Source: Atriophallophorus winterbourni (taxonomy: Eukaryota > Platyhelminthes > Trematoda > Plagiorchiida > Microphallidae). From it: a DNA stretch of 64,000 nucleotides. Shown piece by piece: positions 22,600 through 31,892 of the stretch; the first letter of the stretch is position 1, and every line of letters starts with the position of its first letter. The position numbers were made by a program, and so were the translations under genes. The DNA lies in NCBI GenBank assembly GCA_013407085.1, contig JACCGJ010008235.1:62001-126000 (forward strand). Direction: 5' to 3'. Below the pieces are notes generated by a model that saw nothing but the letters and a program-made list of their open reading frames with translations, was not told where the DNA came from and ran no database searches.

Positions 22600-22870
22600 T
22601 TAGGTTATACCCGAAATCTGCTCAGACATCCATGTTTTATTGTCACACAAAAATGCAGAAGGCTGGCGGACGTCTGCGGCACAAGAATGTGTGAAACGGT
22701 TGTTGAAACCGCTGTTTAGTAACACGAATTATTTATTCAAGAATTCTTTTGATTTTGTTTATCTCTTAACTACCGTAACGCCCGATAATAATGGGACGAC
22801 GTCGTATAATTGCTGCCATAGAGCTGGTCCTTTGTTTGGCGAGTCTCCACATTCGACCTCCGAGTTGCAA
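22600..22870 (-). mobile_element. CR1-like LINE fragment duplicating 22.03-22.17 kb
   Basis: 22710-22860 repeats the neighbouring CR1 remnant in the same orientation: 'taactaccgtaacg', 'tagagctggtcc' and a 'ttattcaagaattcttttga' block recur about 670 bases away. It is a second piece of the same region of a related element, with no useful frame. Confidence 0.5.
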
Positions 22871-23339
22871 ACGTGATGCTGCCACCAAAAAGCTGTTCTA
22901 TATGGTATACCTATGAACATGAACAAATATGGCAAGAATATTTAGAAACATAACAATATTTGGTAGCCGGAAAATGTGTCGCTGTTCTGCATATTACGCG
23001 AAATGTAGATCTGGCACACTCATCCACCTCTAAAATAAAACGTGGCTTGCTCTCCGTGGGAAGCGCTATTCCGAATTAGTCAATTTCTGAAGCGGATTGG
23101 CAAACATTATCTCAGTTCCCACTGTGATAAGTCGTATTCATCTACACATATTACCTATGTTGTCATCAGTGTTTGGATGTATTATAAGAGATGTAACATA
23201 AAATGCAGCTTCTCTCTTGCCCAACCAAACTCTGGAGAAAAAGCAATACTGATACGAATGTTTTGCATTCTTTTCTTGGGCAAGGCACTTTGTGCGCCTT
23301 AGGTATTTATATTTTTTTAGTATTTATTTGATATTAATT

Positions 23340-23705
23340 GCGGATTACATGAGAGGTCATTCCGAATCTTGACTCTTCTAAAAAGAATATTCAAGATTTT
23401 CATTCTAGAAACTTTACATCGGCTAATTAATATGTATGTACGTGATGTTATGATTATTCCATCCAAGCCTGGGCAAAATGGATGAGGAAGGATATAGAAA
23501 TGCTTTACAGGATTTATCATCGTGCAACAAAGTTGGTGTCCAGTTACAGAAATTTGCCTTCCAAAGAGCGAATGTTAAAACTAAATCTAAATGATTTTCC
23601 TAACGACAGATACAGAGTGACCTGTTGGTATTCGATATCTTGCATACTGAGAAGCATTCCCTTAAACACTTGCCAAAGCCCAGTGGCGTCACTCGAACAC
23701 GAAAA
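23340..23705 (+). mobile_element. CR1-like LINE fragment, RT C-terminal region, plus strand
   Basis: The frame 23482-23715 encodes MRKDIEMLYRIYHRATKLVS followed by SYRNLPSKERMLKLNL, matching EKNISLLERIYHKATKMVTG and NNLPFEQRLTRLGL in the 26.3-kb element. Upstream, 23340-23480 holds broken codons of the same domain. Opposite orientation to its neighbour at 20.3-22.3 kb. Confidence 0.7.
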
Positions 23706-26049
23706 CACCCAATGAATTTAAACAATACGCATTCTCAATTGGATATTCGTTTAAATTTTTTATCGGTAAGAATTTGTTTCACTTGAAACGTTTTGCCTGA
23801 AAACCTCACACGCTCGGAATCTGTTGCGGTTTTCGCTTCTAAACTGGATGTGTACATGGCCAACCATGCGGTATGTAACTGTCCTTATTGGTTTTTAAGA
23901 TATGTTGTTATTTTACTCCATATACGTGTCATCCTATGATTATTTTTAAGCTTACTGTTTTCCTACCAGAAAAAAATTTGATTTCTTTCTGAGTTCTGAG
24001 TTCTAAGTTAGTTTAATAATGTCGGTTGGGCTGCTGACAGAATTGTCTAAATAATAGAATTTTCGTTACACGCGAATCGTTTATCTCAGAGTTGTTTTCG
24101 CTCTGACCGATTGATTTAGAGCTAAAACACTCGTCAGGTCTCGAAGCCTACCATGTTTCTAGTCTGATGCTCTTTTTATCTGCGATGGGCGCTCTTTTCC
24201 AAACACAGTTTTTCACGCCACATGCTATCCATAATAAGGAATCTGTGAAACCTTCGACCATCGTATTCCTCTACATCAATCGGTAAACCTCGTCGCTAAA
24301 CGAACAACGTACGTGGACACAACTAAAATCCAGTGGCGTCATGTTAGTCAAGAGACATGTCAGCATATACTCCCCGAGTGCTCACTTAAAGTAGAACCAA
24401 TGAACTTTTCGATATGGCATGCTATGCATTACTGCAAAATCTGACTTTGCTTGAGGCAGCTAAGAAGAATTTTTGTAGAGTATGGAACGTTATCTTTTGT
24501 GCTCACACCTCAAATAAAGTATGATTGTTGTGCATGCTGAAGCTTGATCAATAACAGTAGTAGGTTTTAACAATACCTAGCCACCTGTAGCTCATCGAAA
24601 TATTGTCAGGATCTGACAAAATTCGTTGTGATATACAACGTAAAATAGCCAGATGACGCTTGGGGTGTGAAAAAATTGTGGAAAAGAGGATGGAGTGATA
24701 GTGGTCACAAGGAGATCAGAATATTCCGTTGTCCGCATAAAATTCCATAAATACACTAAAGTAGTGCTTAATATAAGCTAAGACTGTACTTGGTTATTAA
24801 AATTGTCCACAATCACTACTTTATTGTCTCTGTTTTCCGCCAAAATGAGAGAGAACGAGGTTTTTAGTAGAATTCGACAATCAATCCCAATGCCGTGTGA
24901 TATGCCGTCTCTACAAACAACTCACTTTTGTCGTCACAGTTTGCTTACCGCAGACTGCTTTTATTAGGCGTCTAATCTAGAGGAGAGGTTGCCAAATTCC
25001 AGCAAAAAAGAACCCTGCCGCATATCGAAATATCAAATTAGTAAATGTAAAATTCACTCCTACGAGACAAGAGATTTTAATCAACATACCATATTACCGT
25101 TGAGAGGACGCATTTGCGATAGTCAGCACTTTGAATTACATGTCGATGTCTATTGTCTTTAAAGTACGGACAAGTCTAGAGTCTTGTTTTCGCCTAAGTC
25201 CTATAGGTTAACGTGGTTCCAGCAGACAGAATAAGGTCTTCATCTGTCTTTGAACATTCAGCTTTTATAGAATAAATCAAGCACAGATAGTCATAAATGC
25301 AGCGAGGACAAAGTTTATGCCAAAATGTGTGTAATAAGCTGGTAACTAAAAGTAGGAATGAATAACAGCACAGTATTTGGATGATTGCAATGGTTTAACA
25401 CCAAATCCACATAGCGGGTCCCACCCCGAGCTTTGATAGTCATGCAAGGTTACGTGTATGCAGTTATAAGTATTGAAATGCGTATTCATATCGAAAATTT
25501 CCACGATGTCACAGTTTACAGAACCTACTCAACATAGATTCAGAGGATCAGCGAATTGACTTCATTTTACAGCTTAATTTATTTTCAATTTTCAGGATTT
25601 CGATCATTTCCATGCTATTCACAAATGATATTGTAAAGTAGCTCATAACTTATCAACAAACAGAATAGATTTGGTAGGTATCCAATTGTGTGAAAAGCAA
25701 AAATATATTTATAGGTTCGCTCAAATGACCGAATTTCATTAGATCAAATCTAATGTATTCCGTTTTACAGTACATAAGCTTATTTGAGTACAAAGTAAAT
25801 ATCCGATTTACGCTATTCACACTAGCTGGCTCTTTCTTTATCTTATTCTCAAAAGTCGAGGGATAATCTATACAGAAAAGCAAACGTAGAGTTTAACGCT
25901 CTCAATTATGAAACCGTACGACTTCCTATTGCTTGCACTATTCTTGTTTTGTCAGTCGTATTCAATGGCCTTTCCACAACACGAACTTCATATAAACCTT
26001 ACCGCAGCTCCGACGCTCGTTATTTAAAGAGTGGAAAATCAAAGTGCAA
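23706..26049. other. Intergenic, 2.3 kb, nothing recognised
   Basis: No exon, RNA gene or known element could be supported. Base composition is like the surroundings. Confidence 0.4.
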
Positions 26050-26264
26050 CACAATGATTCAAGATTTATGGTTAAAAAAAGCAAATTGCTGTACAGTACC
26101 ATAGGATATACGTATAAAAATAAAAAATATAAAAAAATCGTTACTTGTATGATCCTATCCGTGTTCTTCATAGGTGGAGCAAAAATAATCCTCAATGTCG
26201 ACACAGACTGAGGGAAAAGAATCTTTGGGTGGACGGTAGTTCCGTGCGTTAAAAAATATAGACA

Positions 26265-27686
26265 TCAATAGGTAGGGGCCAACGCAGTAGTTCTCAACAT
26301 AAGGTTTCGTAACCTTTGTTTAAAGATGTGCTCGTTCGATGAGGTAACAATATCTGTCGGCAAGCTATTCCACAAGAAGCATACACGAACAGCGAAGAAG
26401 TGACGACGACAATTCAATCGTGAGTGTGGGATTTGAAGGGTCAAAGGGTGGCTGCGTGTGGGGACAACCGAACCAAACTTGAAGAGGTGTTTGAGAGGGT
26501 GGGATTTCGCGTAGATGATTCGATATGTCAGAGTGAGGTCGTGTAGGATACGCCTGCGCTCGAGGGTGCACAGTCCAAGTCTGGTCAGTCGCTGCTCAAA
26601 GGGTAAATTATTCAATCCGGTAACCATTTTGGTTGCCTTGTGATAAATTCGTTCGAGGAGCGAGATGTTTTTTTCCATCCATGGCGTCCAAGCTTGTACA
26701 GCGTAGTCAACGACGGGATGTATGTAAGTGTTTAGTAATTTCGCGAGTGAGTGTGGTGGGAAACGTCCGAAAATGCGTTTCAGTAAACCTAGCAAGCTGC
26801 ACGCACGCTTGTAGACGGCTTCGCACTGTAGGCTGTTCTTCAAAGTGCCAGACACCAAGATTCCGAGATCTTTTTGTGATGTACTCCATTCAAGCGGGTG
26901 GCTGCCAAGTGTGTAGGTAAAGGGAAAGGGTTTTCCGACTTGCAACATTTTGCACTTGCGGAAATTAAATGGCAGTTTGTTTTGGATTGACCACTGGTGC
27001 AGCTTATTCAAATCTCCTTGCAGAACTTGACAGTCCTCGATAGAGTTGACCTTCGTCCAGATTTTTACATCATCTGCGAATAAAACAAGCTTACATGCTA
27101 GTAAGTTCGGTAGATCGTTTATAAATATGAGAAACAGTATCGGACCGAGAACCGAACCCTGAGGGACTCCGCTCGTGGCTTCAATTGTTCGAGAAGTTTC
27201 ACCATCTATTCTGACTTTTACTTTGCGTCCAGACAGGTAACTTGTGAACCATGTTAGTAGGTTTCCGATGACGCCAACATTCTGCATCTTCTGAAGCAGT
27301 AAGGAGTGATTCACTCTGTCGAATGCTTTAGATATATCTAAGTAACCGGCATGGACGGAACCCCCTTGGTCTAGTGCTTGCGTCCAGTCATTTAGAGTCG
27401 TGAGCAAGTTAGACAGGCATGAATATGTTTTCCTAAATCCGTGTTGTGTGAAAGTTATTAGCTGATGGTTCTCGAGATGTTCAACAAGTCGTTCACACAC
27501 CAGGCGTTCCAAAATTTTAGAAACCGCTGAAAGAAGCGTCACGGGGCGGTAATTCGCCGGATCAGAACGACTGCCCCCTTTGTAGATTGGTGTGATAACA
27601 CCGGTTTTCCATTGAGTTGGTACGGTTCCGTATTCAATGAGTGCCTGAATAGACCACTTAGTGGGCCACAAAGCTCCAGCTCGCAT
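26265..27686 (-). CDS. CR1-like ORF2, reverse transcriptase part
   Basis: 473 codons. Reverse transcriptase for target-primed integration. Motifs in order: TPIYKGGSRSDPANYRPVTL (finger), QHGFRKTYSC, LDISKAFDRVNH (first catalytic Asp), SGVPQGSVLGPILFLIFIND, LVLFADDVKIW (catalytic FADD), NKLPFNFRKCKML, KDLGILVS, then the CR1-type C-terminus with YAVQAWTPWMEKNISLLERI and SRLNCRRHFFAVRVCFLWNS. The first ~20 residues of the frame are out of register; the true path comes from the frame 27539-28414 by a one-base shift near 27640. Confidence 0.9.
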   Translation of the reverse strand: MRAGALWPTKWSIQALIEYGTVPTQWKTGVITPIYKGGSRSDPANYRPVTLLSAVSKILERLVCERLVEHLENHQLITFTQHGFRKTYSCLSNLLTTLNDWTQALDQGGSVHAGYLDISKAFDRVNHSLLLQKMQNVGVIGNLLTWFTSYLSGRKVKVRIDGETSRTIEATSGVPQGSVLGPILFLIFINDLPNLLACKLVLFADDVKIWTKVNSIEDCQVLQGDLNKLHQWSIQNKLPFNFRKCKMLQVGKPFPFTYTLGSHPLEWSTSQKDLGILVSGTLKNSLQCEAVYKRACSLLGLLKRIFGRFPPHSLAKLLNTYIHPVVDYAVQAWTPWMEKNISLLERIYHKATKMVTGLNNLPFEQRLTRLGLCTLERRRILHDLTLTYRIIYAKSHPLKHLFKFGSVVPTRSHPLTLQIPHSRLNCRRHFFAVRVCFLWNSLPTDIVTSSNEHIFKQRLRNLMLRTTALAPTY

Positions 27687-28414
27687 GACTTCAGAACAGC
27701 GGGTGTTATTCCATCCTCTCCTGGTGATTTGCGAACGTTCAGTCCGCGTAAATGCTTTCGCACAACCGTAGGATTTACCTCGATGTTGCTAAGGCATTCG
27801 ACTTGTAGTGGGTGCGGCAAAGACGTCAGCGTTGACACGTTCTTTGGACAAAATACTTGCGCATAAAATGATATTAGGGCATCAGCTGTATCCTTGACAT
27901 TATCAGTCAGTCCGTTCTCTGTCTGGATAGGAAATACACCTGGCTTAACCTTGGTCGCGGTGTTTACGATGGTGTACAGCAACTTAGGATGTCGTTCCAT
28001 CTGGTCGATCAGCTTCCAATGGTGATATTGCTTGTCTTCTCGAATTAGGGACGTCACCTTGTTACGAAAACTACGAAAGTGTTCCCAAGATGCGTCTGTT
28101 CGTATTATTTTGTGTGCAGCCCATGCGGAATTTCGCATGGCTATCCACTTCCGAGTGCGGCTTCGGAGTTTGAAGCAAAATGTTCTTGATTTCCTTTTGG
28201 GAACACAGGTAGAATTTTCGTCTAGTTTTGTACCGATATAACTTAACAGACTAGAACAATGAGTATCTGCATTCGTAAGATCGAGATGTTTTTCCTCCAT
28301 AATCGTAATGGCACCGCGAAGGCCGAAGTAATCGACTCTCCTGATGAACTTAACGTCGCCCGACGCCCTTCTGGGCGTTGCACACGAATTCGAAGGACAA
28401 CACAAGATGGTCAC
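27539..28414 (-). CDS. CR1-like ORF2, linker between endonuclease and RT
   Basis: Carries the region joining endonuclease to RT: RKWIAMRNSAWAAHKIIRTD, HHWKLIDQMERHPKLLYTIV, ADALISFYAQVFC and LNVRKSPGEDGITPAVLKSC, the last being the conserved KSPGxDGI box before the RT finger. Both ends overlap neighbouring frames, showing frameshifts at about 28365 and 27640. The last ~30 residues are out-of-frame readthrough. Confidence 0.85.
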   Translation of the reverse strand: MTILCCPSNSCATPRRASGDVKFIRRVDYFGLRGAITIMEEKHLDLTNADTHCSSLLSYIGTKLDENSTCVPKRKSRTFCFKLRSRTRKWIAMRNSAWAAHKIIRTDASWEHFRSFRNKVTSLIREDKQYHHWKLIDQMERHPKLLYTIVNTATKVKPGVFPIQTENGLTDNVKDTADALISFYAQVFCPKNVSTLTSLPHPLQVECLSNIEVNPTVVRKHLRGLNVRKSPGEDGITPAVLKSCELELCGPLSGLFRHSLNTEPYQLNGKPVLSHQSTKGAVVLIRRITAP

Positions 28415-29018
28415 TTAGCCCCAAAGGACTATGATACTGCACTGACTCCACTGCTGTTGCTTCGAAGGTTAAAACCAGATCTAGAATTGACGATTCATTG
28501 AGGCCCCTTTGTCGAGTGAATGAATGGACATGGTTGTATAGGGGAGTGAAAGTGATAATCTCACGGAATTTGTACTCAAGGGATTGCTGAGTATGCACAC
28601 TTTTGGTGTAGAGATGTGGGAGGTTAAAATCACCCATTATTAACAATTGGCATCCTCTAAGGTTTCCAGCGTTGCGCATCATTTGTAACAACGTTTCATT
28701 GTGGGCATCGGAAGAGTTGGGCGAGCGGTAGATCACACCAAGTATACAGTTCTCTCCAGTTTCCAAGCGAAGGCTACACCACATGGTGTCCTCTAGCTCA
28801 AACCTTGTGTCAGGTACAGCTGTGCATTGAAGACGTTCGTTATAATACAAAGCAACTCCACCACCTGATCTTGAACGGTCTCGTCGAAGTAGGATCATGT
28901 TGGGAAGTGCCAGCTCGCAATCGTTCACCTGATCGTAAAACCATGTTTCGGTAACAGCAATGATGTCAGCAGAAAACTGAGCGTTAAAGTGGGATAATTC
29001 GGCGATTTTGTTCCGCAA
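28350..29018 (-). CDS. CR1-like ORF2, apurinic-type endonuclease
   Basis: 222 codons. ADIIAVTETWFYDQ (catalytic Glu), LGVIYRSPNSSD, LLIMGDFNLPHL (Asp and Asn), ILDLVLT and LSDHLVLSFEF (Asp-His) are the ordered active-site boxes of LINE endonucleases, which nick target DNA to prime reverse transcription. All key residues are present. The frame ends by a shift just after the last box. Confidence 0.88.
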   Translation of the reverse strand: MRNKIAELSHFNAQFSADIIAVTETWFYDQVNDCELALPNMILLRRDRSRSGGGVALYYNERLQCTAVPDTRFELEDTMWCSLRLETGENCILGVIYRSPNSSDAHNETLLQMMRNAGNLRGCQLLIMGDFNLPHLYTKSVHTQQSLEYKFREIITFTPLYNHVHSFTRQRGLNESSILDLVLTFEATAVESVQYHSPLGLSDHLVLSFEFVCNAQKGVGRR

Positions 29019-29071
29019 GCACTGTGCATTTGTGTATAGGCATTTAACAGTGGTTTTCGTGTGTAGCGAGC

Positions 29072-29863
29072 CTATGCGGATGATGTTTGTATGTCCGACC
29101 CCCTGAGAGCCGGACCATGATGTACTCGGTCCGACTCGGTTTGAGCCGGACCCACTACGTTTTTTGATGTATTGATTGCTTCCGTTTCGGTGGGAACGCT
29201 GCCGTCTACCGCCCCCAGCCGCGAGTGTGTCTCACTCATTGGTTTGGGTGGGCTAAGTCTAACATCCTTGGGTAGTGTTCGTTTCTTTTTTGTCCATTCC
29301 GACCTTACTATTTCAGCCATAGCGCTGGTCAAGAACGTAATCTTCAGAGGTTTCGGTCCATCCCCCTTGTATTTTGGCGAAAAAGGAACTCGAAAAGTGT
29401 CCACAACAACGGCATTAGAAATATCGAGAGAACACGCAATGTAGCGCCATTGTTTGACGTCGTGCTCTACCGTTTCCTGATTCGATGCTTTAGAAGTATT
29501 TTCTGGTACACCAAGTAGAACTATACTTCGCGATACCGTTTGTTCCCTGTCGTTCAAGCTGCCCTTCCTTTCCCACCATGGTACATCGGGATATATGCGG
29601 CAGTTGGAGTCGGAATCTGACTTGAGTAGGTATGCATTCAGCAATACGTTCTCGATATCAGCCTCGCATTTTAGTGTTACCTTGAGCAAGCGAGGTTGAC
29701 CAATATGAGGTGAAGATGAATGGCGGGTTAGACGAGTCACCTTTTCTGCGTTTACATGTTCAATTTTCATTAGGTGACAAAGTTCAGACCATTTATCGAC
29801 ATCATGTTTCTGTTTGCTATCAAACAGGCTTTCTTGGGACTCGCTGACATTCGTACATATCAA
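29072..29863 (-). CDS. CR1-like ORF1, C-terminal part
   Basis: 263 codons continuing ORF1 after a frameshift at about 29840. RLLKVTLKCEADIENVLLNA and SIVLLGVPENTSK, with ISNAVVVDTFRVPF and PLKITFLTSAMAEIVRSEW, look like paired RNA-recognition-type folds found in LINE ORF1 proteins that coat the RNA. Assignment of the fold is by pattern only. A TTG at 29861-29863 opens the frame but is not a real start. Confidence 0.65.
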   Translation of the reverse strand: MICTNVSESQESLFDSKQKHDVDKWSELCHLMKIEHVNAEKVTRLTRHSSSPHIGQPRLLKVTLKCEADIENVLLNAYLLKSDSDSNCRIYPDVPWWERKGSLNDREQTVSRSIVLLGVPENTSKASNQETVEHDVKQWRYIACSLDISNAVVVDTFRVPFSPKYKGDGPKPLKITFLTSAMAEIVRSEWTKKKRTLPKDVRLSPPKPMSETHSRLGAVDGSVPTETEAINTSKNVVGPAQTESDRVHHGPALRGSDIQTSSA

Positions 29864-30710
29864 CGTTCAGCCTGTATGGGGTGTTCTTTTTTCGTATCGG
29901 AAAGTCAGGCGTTTTAGAATTAAAAACCTTTGTGGCTTGACTTTGTGAGTCGGGTACAGCAGTTTTGGAGTGTACAGCTGAGGTCGACCGTAACAGCATA
30001 TCTCTATAAGAATTTCCTACTTCTGTGGTCGTTTTAGCTGATTCCAAAACGGGAATAACCCTGCTTTTTTGCTTTTTTGGCACACGAATAGCCTTAGTCT
30101 TAGATTCCTTCAATGGTGGTTCCGAAATCGATGTATTGATATGATGGTTTACATCAGTGATCACTTGCGTACTCACATGATTTACCAACATTTCTTCCAC
30201 ACGTCGAAGGCCCAACTCCAAACCGGCCATTCTATTTTCTATTTTGGATCCAAAAGTATCGTTATAGTGCAATGATTTAGCTCTGCAACGAACACAGACA
30301 TAGCATGCACCTGGAACCATTTCATTATTTAATAATGCTATCGAGTCAGGGGCTAAAGTACGGTCGCATTTACCATGGATTTTACCCATACACAGAAAAC
30401 ACGTTATTACTTTACGCGCCATGGGACTCACCGGTTGTTCGCATGCTTTGCACGTGACTTCGGGACAATTCTGCGTGTCGAGATTCGTCCTATCAGCTGG
30501 GCCGGCCGTGACCATTGTTGCGTTCGCCGGATCCAGGCGCTTGGCAATGAGGTCAAGTTGGTCCGATGTCGCTGTCACAGTTTGATCGATCGATTTTTTA
30601 GTCCGTATGTTGGTTCTCGTGATGCGGTCAAACATGTTAGTAGCCTGAATTGGGTTGTTCGGGTGTGACGGGTTTTTGTTCGACGGGTCGAGGTGGCTAT
30701 TTTGGAACAC
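29820..30710 (-). CDS. CR1-like ORF1, N-terminal part with PHD-like zinc finger
   Basis: 296 codons. Residues about 85-145 hold a cysteine/histidine cluster (CKACEQPV, CFLCMGKIHGKCD, CYVCVRCRAK) spaced like a PHD finger, known from CR1-clade ORF1 proteins. A probable helical segment follows (KIENRMAGLELGLRRVEEML), then a basic stretch rich in K/R. Ends by a shift into the next frame. The ATG at 30708-30710 is a plausible start; an earlier one was not excluded. Confidence 0.75.
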   Translation of the reverse strand: MFQNSHLDPSNKNPSHPNNPIQATNMFDRITRTNIRTKKSIDQTVTATSDQLDLIAKRLDPANATMVTAGPADRTNLDTQNCPEVTCKACEQPVSPMARKVITCFLCMGKIHGKCDRTLAPDSIALLNNEMVPGACYVCVRCRAKSLHYNDTFGSKIENRMAGLELGLRRVEEMLVNHVSTQVITDVNHHINTSISEPPLKESKTKAIRVPKKQKSRVIPVLESAKTTTEVGNSYRDMLLRSTSAVHSKTAVPDSQSQATKVFNSKTPDFPIRKKNTPYRLNVDMYECQRVPRKPV

Positions 30711-31867
30711 GTGATTTCGTCATGTATCAAATAACCAATATAACTCGTTAACTGCACAAGCTAGAACACAGAAACAAGTATCAAAATGTGTAGCCTGACG
30801 CGATCTTTGCAATGATAGCAAAAACCGCAGAATAGTTAGCGATTGAAAAAAGTTTGCGCGCGTGAGCAAACTGTGAAATTTACGCCGATATGATAACCTT
30901 GCTGCTAATCCGTTTACAAGAACAAAACAAATAAATTCCGATAGATATGATCGAAGGTAGCACAGAAATTTTGGAATGAGAGAAATCCAAGCAGATTCGG
31001 CGAAGATATGAGCAGAAGTGTCAGAGCAACAAAAAATGCGACTGCACAGTAGGAACCCAGCAAGTTCGTTTGAGCGCTCAATTAATCTACCAAAAGATAT
31101 AACACCACAGCTGGTGCGTCGAAAATATCTAAGATGATGATGGTAAAGCCACATTTATTCTGTTTTCGTAAGAATTGCAAGAGAGACGTTCGAGTGGAAA
31201 TCTTCTAATTAGAACAAACAGATGGTAAACGTCAGAAGCAGAGCGAGATTGGACATCACGCAACCATAGATAATTAAAACTTCCATGTAATAACGATTTT
31301 AAGTTAAATCGTGCTACAATATATTTTGAAGTTTTCAATTACTAACACAATGATTTTTGAAGTTCATTATTCTATGAAGCTTACTCAGTGTTTATTATTC
31401 ATTACATATGCAAGGAAATTTCAGTGACTAAATTTAAAACAATGATTGAGGTTAGATTTTGAAGTCAATGTTAATAAAGTTTCACTTGATATAATCTTAC
31501 TGTATTCATCCGATAGCGGCTAATAGCTCGAAAACGGCTGTGGTGTTTTGAGGGCAGTGGATGCGAACCCTCTTACAATTGGTCATTTCCATTGAAATTA
31601 GAGCAACGGCATGTGTTTACCAGTAACAAAATCATAATCCACTCAAAAATATCAATTCACGTCACCAAACAAATAATCGATCCGCCCCATTCGCTCACAT
31701 GCTTATTTGACTGACAAAATTTGACGTTTTCCAAAATATGACAGATTTCTTGACGCATACGTTTACGATCAGCACGACAAACATATTGTGTTTTGATGCA
31801 TTACTCGGCTGTCATTCGCTGTTGTGAAATCAGGCGAATTAAACATGTGAATAAATACAGATCCCTT
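30711..31867. other. Region between the CR1-like LINE and tetraspanin B
   Basis: 30711-31150 may be the LINE's 5' leader; the rest is unique-looking sequence that would include the tetraspanin B promoter. A sequence at 31513-31540 (CCGATAG, GGCT-AAT-AGC, GAAAA) faintly resembles a decayed hammerhead core but is too degenerate to call. Confidence 0.35.
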
Positions 31868-31892
31868 TTTTCTGCAGTCGGCAGTCATTTGC
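31868..31892 (+). other. Splice acceptor immediately before the tetraspanin B start codon
   Basis: Pyrimidine run followed by TGCAG (AG at 31876-31877) 15 bases before the ATG at 31893, the same layout as in tetraspanin A. It supports the choice of this exon as the first coding exon and suggests spliced-leader addition or a leader intron. Confidence 0.5.

Larger units (their letters stand above)
26050..30710 (-). mobile_element. Nearly full-length CR1-like LINE, frameshifted
   Basis: A 3' region (26050-26264), ORF2 in three frames (26265-29018) and ORF1 in two frames (29072-30710) lie in the right order on the minus strand. Motifs for a complete retrotransposition machine are present: PHD-like zinc finger, apurinic-type endonuclease, reverse transcriptase with FADD. 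At least three one-base shifts break it (about 29840, 28365 and 27640). It lies between tetraspanins A and B and ends about 1.2 kb before gene B. It is the best-preserved element in the window and serves as the reference for the CR1 fragments elsewhere. Confidence 0.88.

Noticed and set aside
24060..24150. CTGACGAGTG on the minus strand near 24140 as a further hammerhead
   Set aside because: No GAAA at the needed distance and no paired stem II.
26633..26920. 95-codon plus-strand frame and similar plus-strand frames over 26.3-30.7 kb
   Set aside because: They are antisense shadows of the CR1-like ORFs, which show catalytic motifs on the minus strand.
31500..31560. Hammerhead-like string (CCGATAG, GGCT-AAT-AGC, GAAAA)
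   Set aside because: Core has too many changes and no stem I could be paired; listed only as a faint resemblance.
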